Below are positions 23,338 through 30,359 of a stretch of 32,997 bases of DNA, in pieces. The notes below the pieces were generated by a model. It did not search any database and was not told the DNA's origin. It saw nothing but the letters and a program-made list of their open reading frames with translations. Within the stretch, counting starts at the first letter, position 1. Each line of letters opens with the position of its first letter. The stretch is from NCBI GenBank assembly GCA_047975785.1, contig JBKEEC010000160.1, positions 1-32,997 of the forward strand, read 5' to 3'. Position numbers and translations under genes: made by a program. This DNA comes from JACXVD01 sp047975785 (lineage in GTDB: Bacteria > Pseudomonadota > Alphaproteobacteria > Sphingomonadales > Sphingomonadaceae).

Positions 23338-24834
23338 GTGTTGACGCTGACAAGCGCCCTGCAATGGTGGGCAAAAAGCCGGCCTGATACCGTTGCTATT
23401 TCCCTGGCCGGAGAAACGGTCACCTATAGCGAGTGGGTGCCGTGGATCGAGCGGGTTGCGGCCCGGCTTGAGGAGCTGGGAGTCAAACCCGGAGAGCGTA
23501 TCAATACGTGCGGGGCCAATAGTCTGGAATATTGCACCCTGACCTTTGCGGCTATGCGAGCAGGGGCGATTATTGCCCCGTTGAATACACGGTATACGGA
23601 TTACGAGTTGTGTGAAATCGTTGCGGATCACAGTCCATCCCTGATTTTTGCCGATGAGGATCAGGCGGGCAAGTTTGCTGCAGTCGATGTCAGGATTCTG
23701 GGCTGGAATGAAGTCAGTTCTCTGAGACATGCTTCCGGTGGAACAGTCCGGCATGATCCTGACCCGGATGCCTGTGTAGTCATTATTTCTACCAGTGGCT
23801 CTACCGCGAAACCCAAAGGAGTGATGTTTTCGCATCGCACCATGCTGGGCTATGCTCAGGCCAATGCGATGGAAGAAAGTGCCCTGCGAAATGGAGGCGG
23901 GGTTATTGTAGTCGCTCCTCTCGCAACCTCTGCAGGGATGGTGCAACTGGTGCATTACACAGCATTGGGGTGTACGCTTTACTTTGAACCTTCCTTTGAT
24001 GCCAAACGCTTCCTGAATGTTCTGGTTGACGGAAAAATCGTCAGCTTTGGAGGTGCTCCGGCATTTTTTGAACGAATAGCTGCTTTACCCGAATTCAAGG
24101 ATGCGGACTTGTCTCATCTGGAGGTTGTTACCGTAGGTGGTGCTCGTGTTACCACGGAGCTGTTCGATGCCTGGGCAGCCAAGGGAAAGATCATCCGCCA
24201 GATTTATGGGCAGACCGAAGCGGGGGGAAACTCCACAATCATGCCGGCATCGCTGGCTGCCCAATATCCTGAAAAATGCGGCTGGGGCGGTATCTTCACC
24301 CATCATCGTATTGTGGATGCAAAAGGTAATGACCTGCCACCCGATACAGAAGGGGAAATACTGATCCGTGGTCCCGGAATGATGCTGGGTTACTGGAATA
24401 ATCCGCAGGCCACTGCCGAGACTATCCGTGATGGCTGGCTTTATAGCGGTGATCTGGGGAAGATGGATGAGCGGGGTCTCATCACCTTTGTTGACAGGAT
24501 CAAGGACATTATCGTGTCGGGTGGCCTTAATATATCGGCTGCTGAAGTTGAACGTGCAGTTCTGGAGTTTCCGGGTATCGAAGAGGTAGCTGTCATTTCT
24601 GCTCCTGATCCCAAATTTCAGGAAACTCCTTTGGCTATTGTCTACAGCTCCACAGAAATTAATGTCGAGGAACTGATCAATCATTGCAACGCCCGGCTTG
24701 CCGACTTCAAGGTGCCCCGCTACGTGGCTGTGCGTGATACCCCTTTACCGCGACTGGCAACCCAGAAAATCGCCAAGCCTGCTCTCAGAACAGAATATGC
24801 CGAGGCACATCTGGATTTACCCAGAGTGCGGTGA
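23338..24834 (+). CDS. Acyl-CoA synthetase (AMP-forming ligase), class I adenylating
   Basis: A 498-residue ANL-superfamily ligase that activates a carboxylic acid with ATP and CoA. Motifs: P-loop STSGSTAKPKG (151-161), YGQTEAGG, the hinge FVDRIKDIIVSGG, and the C-terminal catalytic Lys477 in TQKIAKPALR, where the usual Gly before Lys is Gln. The start is GTG at 23338 (or TTG at 23341), with GGGAGAA about 9 bases upstream; no nearby in-frame ATG is suitable. It lies 51 bases after the Rieske gene and 28 before the DUF35 gene. The substrate acid is unknown; context suggests the acid, or a side-chain acid, later cleaved by the DUF35/thiolase-like pair. Confidence 0.93.
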   Translation: MLTLTSALQWWAKSRPDTVAISLAGETVTYSEWVPWIERVAARLEELGVKPGERINTCGANSLEYCTLTFAAMRAGAIIAPLNTRYTDYELCEIVADHSPSLIFADEDQAGKFAAVDVRILGWNEVSSLRHASGGTVRHDPDPDACVVIISTSGSTAKPKGVMFSHRTMLGYAQANAMEESALRNGGGVIVVAPLATSAGMVQLVHYTALGCTLYFEPSFDAKRFLNVLVDGKIVSFGGAPAFFERIAALPEFKDADLSHLEVVTVGGARVTTELFDAWAAKGKIIRQIYGQTEAGGNSTIMPASLAAQYPEKCGWGGIFTHHRIVDAKGNDLPPDTEGEILIRGPGMMLGYWNNPQATAETIRDGWLYSGDLGKMDERGLITFVDRIKDIIVSGGLNISAAEVERAVLEFPGIEEVAVISAPDPKFQETPLAIVYSSTEINVEELINHCNARLADFKVPRYVAVRDTPLPRLATQKIAKPALRTEYAEAHLDLPRVR

Positions 24835-24862
24835 CAGTCGAAATAGTAGAATGGAAACTCTA

Positions 24863-25273
24863 ATGACTTATCAGACAGCCACAGGACCTATTGGCGCTGA
24901 CGGCCCGTACTGGGATGCGTTGGTAGAAGGACGGTTGCAACTTCCGCGATGCAAGGCCTGTGGCACCTGGCACTGGCCTGCTGTCTGGCGATGCAGCGAA
25001 TGTGGGAGCTGGGAATCTGAATGGGTGGAGCAGCCACTGGCGGGGACAGTATTTTCCTACACCCGGACCCATCACCATTTTGGTGGGACGGAAGGATTGC
25101 CTCATCCCTTTACGACTGTTCTGGTTCTGCTCGACACTGTGCCCATTCGGCTGAATGGCGTGCTTGAAGGCGAGGAAACGGACCTGGCGATAGGCATTCC
25201 TGTAACCGGAACTATAGCGCGGACCGAATTTGGTGATGCCCGGATTCCTGCTTTACGCTGGAGGCTGGTATGA
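24863..25273 (+). CDS. DUF35 Zn-ribbon / OB-fold protein, partner of the thiolase-like protein
   Basis: A 136-residue protein with four Cys zinc ligands (Cys30, Cys33, Cys44, Cys47) in CKAC...CSEC, followed by an OB-fold region rich in beta strands. DUF35 proteins form complexes with Ltp2/SCPx-like thiolase homologues and help hold the acyl-CoA. The downstream thiolase-like gene overlaps this one as ATGA, a strong sign of a joint complex. I chose ATG 24863 because GGA lies 8-10 bases upstream; ATG 24851 is possible and adds 4 residues. Confidence 0.9.
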   Translation: MTYQTATGPIGADGPYWDALVEGRLQLPRCKACGTWHWPAVWRCSECGSWESEWVEQPLAGTVFSYTRTHHHFGGTEGLPHPFTTVLVLLDTVPIRLNGVLEGEETDLAIGIPVTGTIARTEFGDARIPALRWRLV

Positions 25274-26433
25274 ACTTCAATCTGTCAGGTAAAACTGCGA
25301 TCGCAGGTCTTGGTTATCGCCAGTACAAACGAGGAACGGCCCCAATGCCTGAGCGCGGCGTGCTGGTCCGGGCGATTGTGGACGCTTGCGAGGATGCGGG
25401 TCTGGACCCCGCAGATGTTGACGGCTTCGTGTCCTATGGCGATGACAAGAACGAGCCGGTCAGGCTGATGCCCGATCTGGGTACGAAAGAGTTGAACTGG
25501 AGCGCGCAGGTGTGGGGCGGCGGCGGCGGCGGCATCGCCGGAACCTTTGGCCTTGCTGCAGCGGCCATCATGACAGGGCAGGCACGGGCTGTCGTGATTT
25601 TCCGGGCACTGGTTGAAGGAAATAGCGGTCGCCTGTCTGCAGCCGTGATGGCGCACCACCTTAATGACCATATGGTTTCAGCGGGTTTGGTCGCACCGGC
25701 CCAGGTGTGCGCCATGCGTGCGCAACGCATGTTTGAATATTGCGGCGTATCTACGGACCTGCCCGAAGAACTGGTCCGTGCGTCCTATTATCATGGCAGC
25801 CGTAACCCTGAGGCGATCTCTTATGGCAGGGATTTGAATCTGGAGGATTACCGGACTGCACGCTGGATTGCCGAGCCGTTCCGTCTGTTTGATTGCAGCA
25901 GGGAGAATGATGGTGCAGGTGCACTCTTGCTGGTTTCTGCTGAAATGGCACGGGATCTGAATAAGAAACCCGTGAAATTATTATCCGTCGCACAAGGCAC
26001 GGAAAAGGGGTATGGTGATCTGCTGGAGAATGATGCGACTGACCTTTATCCTACTGCAGGATTTCGGGCTATTCGGGATAGACTATACCGGCAAGCGGAC
26101 CTGACCCCTGCCGATATTGATGTCATCCAGCTCTACGAAAACTTCAGTGCGCAAGGCATTGCGTCACTTATAGATCACGGCTTTTGCACCTACGAGAATG
26201 TGTCAGAAGTGGTTCGGTTCGATAATCTGATTGCTCCGAATGGCAGCTTGCCGGTGAATACATCGGGAGGGAATTTCGCGATGGGCTTCGTTCATGGCAT
26301 TGGTACTGCAATTGAAGCAGTCCGATGCCTGCGTGGGGAAAGTGCCAATCCCGTACCCGGTGCCAGAACCTGTCTGTTGGCAGGCGGGCCGGGAGCACCG
26401 ACGATCAGTTCTGCTATTTTCGGAGTTGATTAA
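25270..26433 (+). CDS. Thiolase-like (SCPx/Ltp2-type) acyl-CoA aldolase or lyase
   Basis: A 387-residue thiolase-fold protein of the lipid-transfer-protein/SCPx group. The region where thiolases carry the nucleophilic Cys is a six-Gly run (83-88), so classical thiolysis is unlikely. Conserved parts include IQLYENFSAQG (286-296, with Tyr289) and NTSGGNFAMGFVHGIG (330-345, with His342). Paired with DUF35, such proteins act as retro-aldolases in steroid side-chain removal (Ltp2) or in aryl-propanoate deacylation (IpfD/IpfE). I infer C-C bond cleavage on a hydroxylated acyl-CoA. The ATG overlaps the DUF35 stop by 4 bases. Confidence 0.88.
   Translation: MNFNLSGKTAIAGLGYRQYKRGTAPMPERGVLVRAIVDACEDAGLDPADVDGFVSYGDDKNEPVRLMPDLGTKELNWSAQVWGGGGGGIAGTFGLAAAAIMTGQARAVVIFRALVEGNSGRLSAAVMAHHLNDHMVSAGLVAPAQVCAMRAQRMFEYCGVSTDLPEELVRASYYHGSRNPEAISYGRDLNLEDYRTARWIAEPFRLFDCSRENDGAGALLLVSAEMARDLNKKPVKLLSVAQGTEKGYGDLLENDATDLYPTAGFRAIRDRLYRQADLTPADIDVIQLYENFSAQGIASLIDHGFCTYENVSEVVRFDNLIAPNGSLPVNTSGGNFAMGFVHGIGTAIEAVRCLRGESANPVPGARTCLLAGGPGAPTISSAIFGVD
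25516..25533 (+). repeat. (GGC)6 tract inside the thiolase-like gene
   Basis: Six identical GGC codons encode Gly83-Gly88 at the position of the normal thiolase Cys loop. Simple triplet tracts can change in copy number by slippage. Confidence 0.85.
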
Positions 26434-26435
26434 AT

Positions 26436-26621
26436 CATTTCGTGCAAAAGTGGATGTCAGTTTTTGGGGGCAGGACCCATTGAGCGCATGGCCGTGACCT
26501 GAGCCAGAATGGGTCCTGACCCTATAGCATCGCGAGAAAAGGTTGAAACATGTGCGATGCTATAATTTCTTATTTTCGCTTTTCTTTTGCAAAAAACCGG
26601 TTCCCACTTTTTCACGAAAAG
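26436..26621. repeat. Palindromic intergenic repeat element with terminal inverted repeats
   Basis: Imperfect ~30-bp terminal inverted repeats (26436-26465 and 26591-26621) share TTTCGTG, AAAAGTGG and GTTTTT blocks in mirrored order. Inside are two perfect 11-bp hairpins: CAGGACCCATT (26471-26481) with AATGGGTCCTG (26508-26518), and TATAGCATCGC (26523-26533) with GCGATGCTATA (26554-26564). It fills the convergent gap between the thiolase-like gene and the second TetR. The AACCGGTTCCCACTTTTT-type end is familiar from repeats scattered through alphaproteobacterial genomes. It has no coding capacity; it may act as a terminator or be a MITE-like unit. Confidence 0.65.
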
Positions 26622-26638
26622 CTGTAAGTGTTGCGGAC

Positions 26639-26654
26639 TGCTGATGAGTCAGCA
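26639..26654 (-). terminator. Small hairpin at the end of the second TetR gene
   Basis: TGCTGA (26639-26644) and TCAGCA (26649-26654) around TGAG, just past the TetR stop at 26659. No long T-tract is seen, so its strength is uncertain. Confidence 0.35.
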
Positions 26655-26658
26655 ATCA

Positions 26659-27273
26659 TTACGCATCTCCACTTGCAGTTGAATGCACTCCGGCAATAAA
26701 CATGTGCAGTGCCTCGATAAAATTGCCTTCATCATCGTAAGGGCTGGCGGCGATTGAGGCGGCAAGCATGGGATATTGCGTTTTATCAAAATCCGGCATG
26801 GCCGGAATTCCGCTGGCTTGCGCTGCTGCAGCAAACAGAGTGGACCCGAAAGTCATTTTTTCAATTCCTTCCAGAATGGCCATGTGCTTTTGGCGGGCTC
26901 CGGGATAGCCTTCAATCGCAATTTCGTAGGATTCCAGGAGCAAATGACGGGGGAAGAACTGTAACATCAATGTCGCGGCATTGGGGTGGGCCAGCAAATT
27001 CCTGCGGACGGCAAGACACAGGCCGATTGTCTGCTCCTCCCAATTTGCGTCCGGGTCCAATGTGTAAGGAATTTTTTCGAGTAACATGCGCGCGACTTCT
27101 GCGAGCAGCTCTGCCTTGTCCCTGAAGTGATAGTAGAGCGATGGCGCTTTAACGCCCAGTTTGCGGGCAACGGCGCCCAGACTGAAGGCTTCGGTTCCCA
27201 CTTCATCAATCACCTCCAGAGCAGCACTGGTGGCTGCTTCTCTGGAAATAAGCGGTTTTTTCGGTCTGGCCAA
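26659..27273 (-). CDS. TetR-family transcriptional regulator (paralogue of 499-1167)
   Basis: A 204-residue TetR protein: basic arm, KPLISREAA at 7-14, helix-turn-helix at about 32-51 ending in APSLYYHFRDKAELL. The C-terminal domain shares NAATLMLQFFPRHLLLESYE, EKMTFGSTLF and PAMPDFDKTQYP blocks with the other TetR. The start is TTG at 27273, with GGGGG about 5 bases upstream; no in-frame ATG lies near, which is unusual and may keep expression low. It is divergent from the molybdopterin enzyme, with a perfect 17-bp palindrome 110 bases from its start. It is the best candidate, with its paralogue, for the regulator binding the repeated palindrome. Confidence 0.92.
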   Translation of the reverse strand: MARPKKPLISREAATSAALEVIDEVGTEAFSLGAVARKLGVKAPSLYYHFRDKAELLAEVARMLLEKIPYTLDPDANWEEQTIGLCLAVRRNLLAHPNAATLMLQFFPRHLLLESYEIAIEGYPGARQKHMAILEGIEKMTFGSTLFAAAAQASGIPAMPDFDKTQYPMLAASIAASPYDDEGNFIEALHMFIAGVHSTASGDA

Positions 27274-27363
27274 TGATACCCCCGGAACAAGACTTCCAGT
27301 GCGATTGCTGCGGATCAGGCCTGTGTCAACCTTGCCTGTGGGAATTTCGGGACATTGTGATGA

Positions 27364-27384
27364 ATTGCTTTTACAAGAAGCAAT
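27364..27384. promoter_or_regulatory. ATTGCTT-N7-AAGCAAT inverted repeat overlapping the operator
   Basis: ATTGCTT (27364-27370) and AAGCAAT (27378-27384) are perfect 7-bp arms. The right arm overlaps the first two bases of the 17-bp palindrome at 27383. It might bind a second factor or be part of the promoter; this arrangement is not obvious at the other operator copies. Confidence 0.35.
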
Positions 27385-27399
27385 CTAATGGTAATAGAT
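27383..27399. promoter_or_regulatory. Perfect 17-bp palindrome ATCTA-N7-TAGAT
   Basis: ATCTA (27383-27387), ATGGTAA, TAGAT (27395-27399); symmetry extends to AATCTA/TAGATT. It lies in the 188-base gap between the TetR gene and the molybdopterin oxidoreductase, 62 bases before the latter's start, consistent with autoregulation plus control of the rightward operon. Confidence 0.72.
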
Positions 27400-27461
27400 T
27401 TATTGGGAATGATCCGGGGCAGTGTGTAGGACACAATCCGGGCAATGGCGGAGAAGGCAGG

Positions 27462-29618
27462 ATGCAAAAGGTCAGGACATTTTGCCGTATATGTGAACCA
27501 TTATGTCCGATGATCGCCACGCGCGATGAGGATGGCGCAGTTGTAAAGCTGGAGCCGGATCGCGAACACCCTGTTTCCAGAGGATTTGCATGTCACAAGG
27601 GGCTGAATTTCATTCAGGTTCACAATGACCCGGACCGGATCAATACACCCATCCGCCGCTGCAATGATAAATATGACCTGCCAGCCGAGTTCGAGGAAAC
27701 CGATTGGGACAGTGCCCTGGCTGATATTGGTCAGAAATTGCGCGCAATTCGCGATGAGCACGGGCCTGATGCCATTGCGGTGTATTTTGGCAATCCGGTC
27801 AGCCTGAACAGTAATGCCTTTCCGCTGGCAGCCACTCTTGGCCTGCAAATCGGGACCAGGCGGCTGTTCAATGCAGGAACGCAGGACACCGCCAACAAGC
27901 CCGCAGCGGTTGAGGCCATGTTCGGAACCCTGAACCTGTTTCCGGTTCCGGATTTTGCGCACACACAATATTTGCTGGTTTTTGGCAGCAACCCCAAAGT
28001 GTCGCACTGGACCTACACTTCGTTGCATCGCCCGCTCAATGTCTTGCAGGATATCAATGAGCGTGGCGGGAAAGTGCGGTTTATCAATCCGCGTAAAATA
28101 GAATCATCGAATGATGCAACCGGAGATGTAACCCTGATCCGTCCCGATACCGATGTGTATCTGATGGCGGCGATTCTGAACGAACTTGATCGGCAGGGGC
28201 GTTTTGACGAAAGCCGGATTGCCCGTTACGGGCGCAATATTGAAGGCTTGCGCAGATTTGTGGCCGATTATCCTCCTGAGCGGGTAGAAAACGTCACAGG
28301 TGTTCCGGCAGGGGATATTCGCCAGATCGCACGGGAATATGCCGATTCTCCTGCGGCCAGTGTCTATATGGCCACCGGCATCAATCAGGGGCGCCAGGGA
28401 ACCCTGGCTTATTGGTTGCTCATGATGATGAGCTTTGTCACCGGCAATATGGGGCGCAAGGGTGGTGACTATTATGCGCAAGGGTTCAACACCAATATCC
28501 GGCCTGTGTCTGATACGCAGACAGAGCAGGTCGAAACCTCTGAGGGGCCGGTCAATCTCGTTTCATTTTCCCTGCCGGGTTATGCTCTGGGTGACCTGAT
28601 CGCGCAAAAGCAGAACCCGATCCGGGCTTTGATTGTCCTGTCAGGCAATCCACTTTTGTCCATGCCCGGAGAAGAAAAGCTGCGTGCTGGCCTGCCGGGG
28701 CTGGACCTGATGGTTCATATCGACCTGTTCCGCAATGCTACAGGCGAATATGCCGATTTTATCCTGCCTGCCGCCGACTGGCTGGAGCGGCCAGAAAGCA
28801 ACCTCTCGGCCAACGGCTTTCAGCCGCAACCCTTTATCCAGTCTGTCGATGCAGTGGTTCCGCCCCGCTATGAGCGCCGCGATGACTGGTGGATAATCTC
28901 GCGCTTGCAGCAGGAACTGGGTATTCCCAGCGCGCTGGATAATGACAATGCTGACATGCTGGGCCGCTCGCGCAAAATCCTCTCGCGCATAGGGTTGACG
29001 CTGGAAGAGGTCAGGGCCGAGCCATGCCAGAGCAAACTTTTGCCTCCGGCAGACCCGGTCACGTTTTTTGAACGGGCCGTCATGCATCCTGATGGCAAGG
29101 TGGATTGCTGTCCTGCGCAATTTGCCGAAGCATTCCGGCGCTGTGCAGACATTTTTGCCGAACTGGAATCTGAAGATGAAGGCGTGTTCAAGCTGATTTC
29201 GTTGCGCACCAATTATATGCACAATACCAATCTGGCGAATATGCCGATTTTGAAGCGTGGTAAACACGCATTGAATCCGCTGCATATGCACCCTGATGAC
29301 ATGGCCCGGCTTTCATTGGCGAAAGGCGATCATGTGTGCATGTCAAACACGTATGGTTCGCTGGAAACGCCGGTTATCGGGGATGAAAGTTTGCAGCCCG
29401 GTGTAGTGGCCATGTCGCATGGTTATGGCCATGCGCGTGCATTTGGCCTTAGCCTTGCCCATGCTGCTCCCGGTGCCAATGTCAACAGGCTGATGCCAAC
29501 GGGGCGAGGCAGCTTTGACCCTCTTAGCAATATGGCCCACCTGACCGGGGTTCCGGTCACTCTTGTTCCGGTTGCTGTTCCGGTGGCGTCCCCTGCAGCA
29601 GAAAACGCGATATCATAA
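27462..29618 (+). CDS. Molybdopterin (bis-MGD) oxidoreductase, DMSO-reductase superfamily
   Basis: A 718-residue catalytic-type subunit. The N-terminus holds a [4Fe-4S] motif: Cys8, Cys11, Cys15 (FCRICEPLC) and Cys44 (GFACHKG). GSNPKVSHWT, a MTGN-like FVTGNMGRKGG segment, SGNPLLSMPG and EYADFILPAADWLERPE are typical cofactor-pocket elements; the C-terminal molybdopterin-binding domain starts near KHALNPLHMHP. No selenocysteine or clear Cys metal ligand is seen around NAGTQDTANK, so the molybdenum ligand is unclear. No iron-sulphur beta subunit or membrane anchor and no Tat signal are encoded here, so I expect a soluble cytoplasmic enzyme. I chose ATG 27462 since the longer reading from 27273 would cover the promoter and operator. 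The substrate is unknown. Confidence 0.9.
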   Translation: MQKVRTFCRICEPLCPMIATRDEDGAVVKLEPDREHPVSRGFACHKGLNFIQVHNDPDRINTPIRRCNDKYDLPAEFEETDWDSALADIGQKLRAIRDEHGPDAIAVYFGNPVSLNSNAFPLAATLGLQIGTRRLFNAGTQDTANKPAAVEAMFGTLNLFPVPDFAHTQYLLVFGSNPKVSHWTYTSLHRPLNVLQDINERGGKVRFINPRKIESSNDATGDVTLIRPDTDVYLMAAILNELDRQGRFDESRIARYGRNIEGLRRFVADYPPERVENVTGVPAGDIRQIAREYADSPAASVYMATGINQGRQGTLAYWLLMMMSFVTGNMGRKGGDYYAQGFNTNIRPVSDTQTEQVETSEGPVNLVSFSLPGYALGDLIAQKQNPIRALIVLSGNPLLSMPGEEKLRAGLPGLDLMVHIDLFRNATGEYADFILPAADWLERPESNLSANGFQPQPFIQSVDAVVPPRYERRDDWWIISRLQQELGIPSALDNDNADMLGRSRKILSRIGLTLEEVRAEPCQSKLLPPADPVTFFERAVMHPDGKVDCCPAQFAEAFRRCADIFAELESEDEGVFKLISLRTNYMHNTNLANMPILKRGKHALNPLHMHPDDMARLSLAKGDHVCMSNTYGSLETPVIGDESLQPGVVAMSHGYGHARAFGLSLAHAAPGANVNRLMPTGRGSFDPLSNMAHLTGVPVTLVPVAVPVASPAAENAIS

Positions 29619-29652
29619 GCCGGTTTACTGGAGCCGGTAAGGGAGAATTACA

Positions 29653-30342
29653 TTGAGTCTTGCTGATGTGAATATGCCTGAAATGTTTGAGAGCCTGTTG
29701 CAACAGCGAAGGTCCATTCGCGGGTATTTGCCGGACCCTGTTCCGCAGAATATTCTGAATCGCGTTTTTGAAGCTGCACAGCGTTCTCCTTCCAATTGCA
29801 ATGTGCAGCCATGGGTAGTGCATGTTGTTTCCGGTGATGCTGCCCGCAGAATGAGCGAGGCACTGGTGCGGACGGTTACATCCGGTGCTCCGGCATCTCC
29901 CGACCTTGAGTTGACGGGGCCATATCCGGGTGAATATCGCAAGCGTCAGATAGGTGCCGCAGTGGCGCTGTTTGAGGCAACAGGCATTGCACGGGATGAT
30001 ATAGAGGCGCGGCAACAATCACTGTTACGCAATTTCCGGTTTTTTGAAGCACCGCACGCTGCCTTTGTCCTTATGCCGGACTGGGCAAGTTATCGGGAAG
30101 CGGCAGATTGCGGGATGTATCTGCAAACACTCATGCTTGAAATGACGGCAAATGGCCTCGCCTCCTGCGCACAGGGGGCTTTGAGCCACTATGCCGATAG
30201 TGTCAGGAAAGAACTGGGTGTGGATGATACCATGCGCGTGTTGATGGGTATTTCATTTGGATATGAAGATCCTGCTCATCCGGCGAACAAGGCCATCACC
30301 GACAGGGTATCGCTCGATTCTGCAGTCACCTTTCACAACTGA
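29653..30342 (+). CDS. Nitroreductase-family FMN oxidoreductase
   Basis: A 229-residue protein. RRSIRGYLPDPVP (18-30) and AAQRSPSNCNVQPW (42-55) are the FMN-binding N-terminal motifs of the nitroreductase fold, and LASCAQGALSHY and GISFGYEDP lie near the C-terminus. Members reduce nitro groups, quinones or enones with NAD(P)H; in a catabolic cluster an enone or unsaturated-ring reduction is plausible. The start is TTG at 29653, supported by AAGGGAGAA 6-8 bases upstream; ATG 29674 would be poorly spaced. It is 34 bases after the molybdopterin gene, so probably the same operon. Confidence 0.9.
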   Translation: MSLADVNMPEMFESLLQQRRSIRGYLPDPVPQNILNRVFEAAQRSPSNCNVQPWVVHVVSGDAARRMSEALVRTVTSGAPASPDLELTGPYPGEYRKRQIGAAVALFEATGIARDDIEARQQSLLRNFRFFEAPHAAFVLMPDWASYREAADCGMYLQTLMLEMTANGLASCAQGALSHYADSVRKELGVDDTMRVLMGISFGYEDPAHPANKAITDRVSLDSAVTFHN

Positions 30343-30359
30343 TCCGGATATCTACCCTG

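Noticed and set aside
23110..23955. 281-codon leftward frame across the Rieske/ligase junction
   Set aside because: It spans two real genes on the opposite strand and shows no recognisable motif.
27273..27461. N-terminal extension of the molybdopterin enzyme with extra Cys residues
   Set aside because: The extension would be translated across the operator and promoter and adds an odd Cys cluster; ATG 27462 starts right before the conserved FeS motif with a ribosome site.
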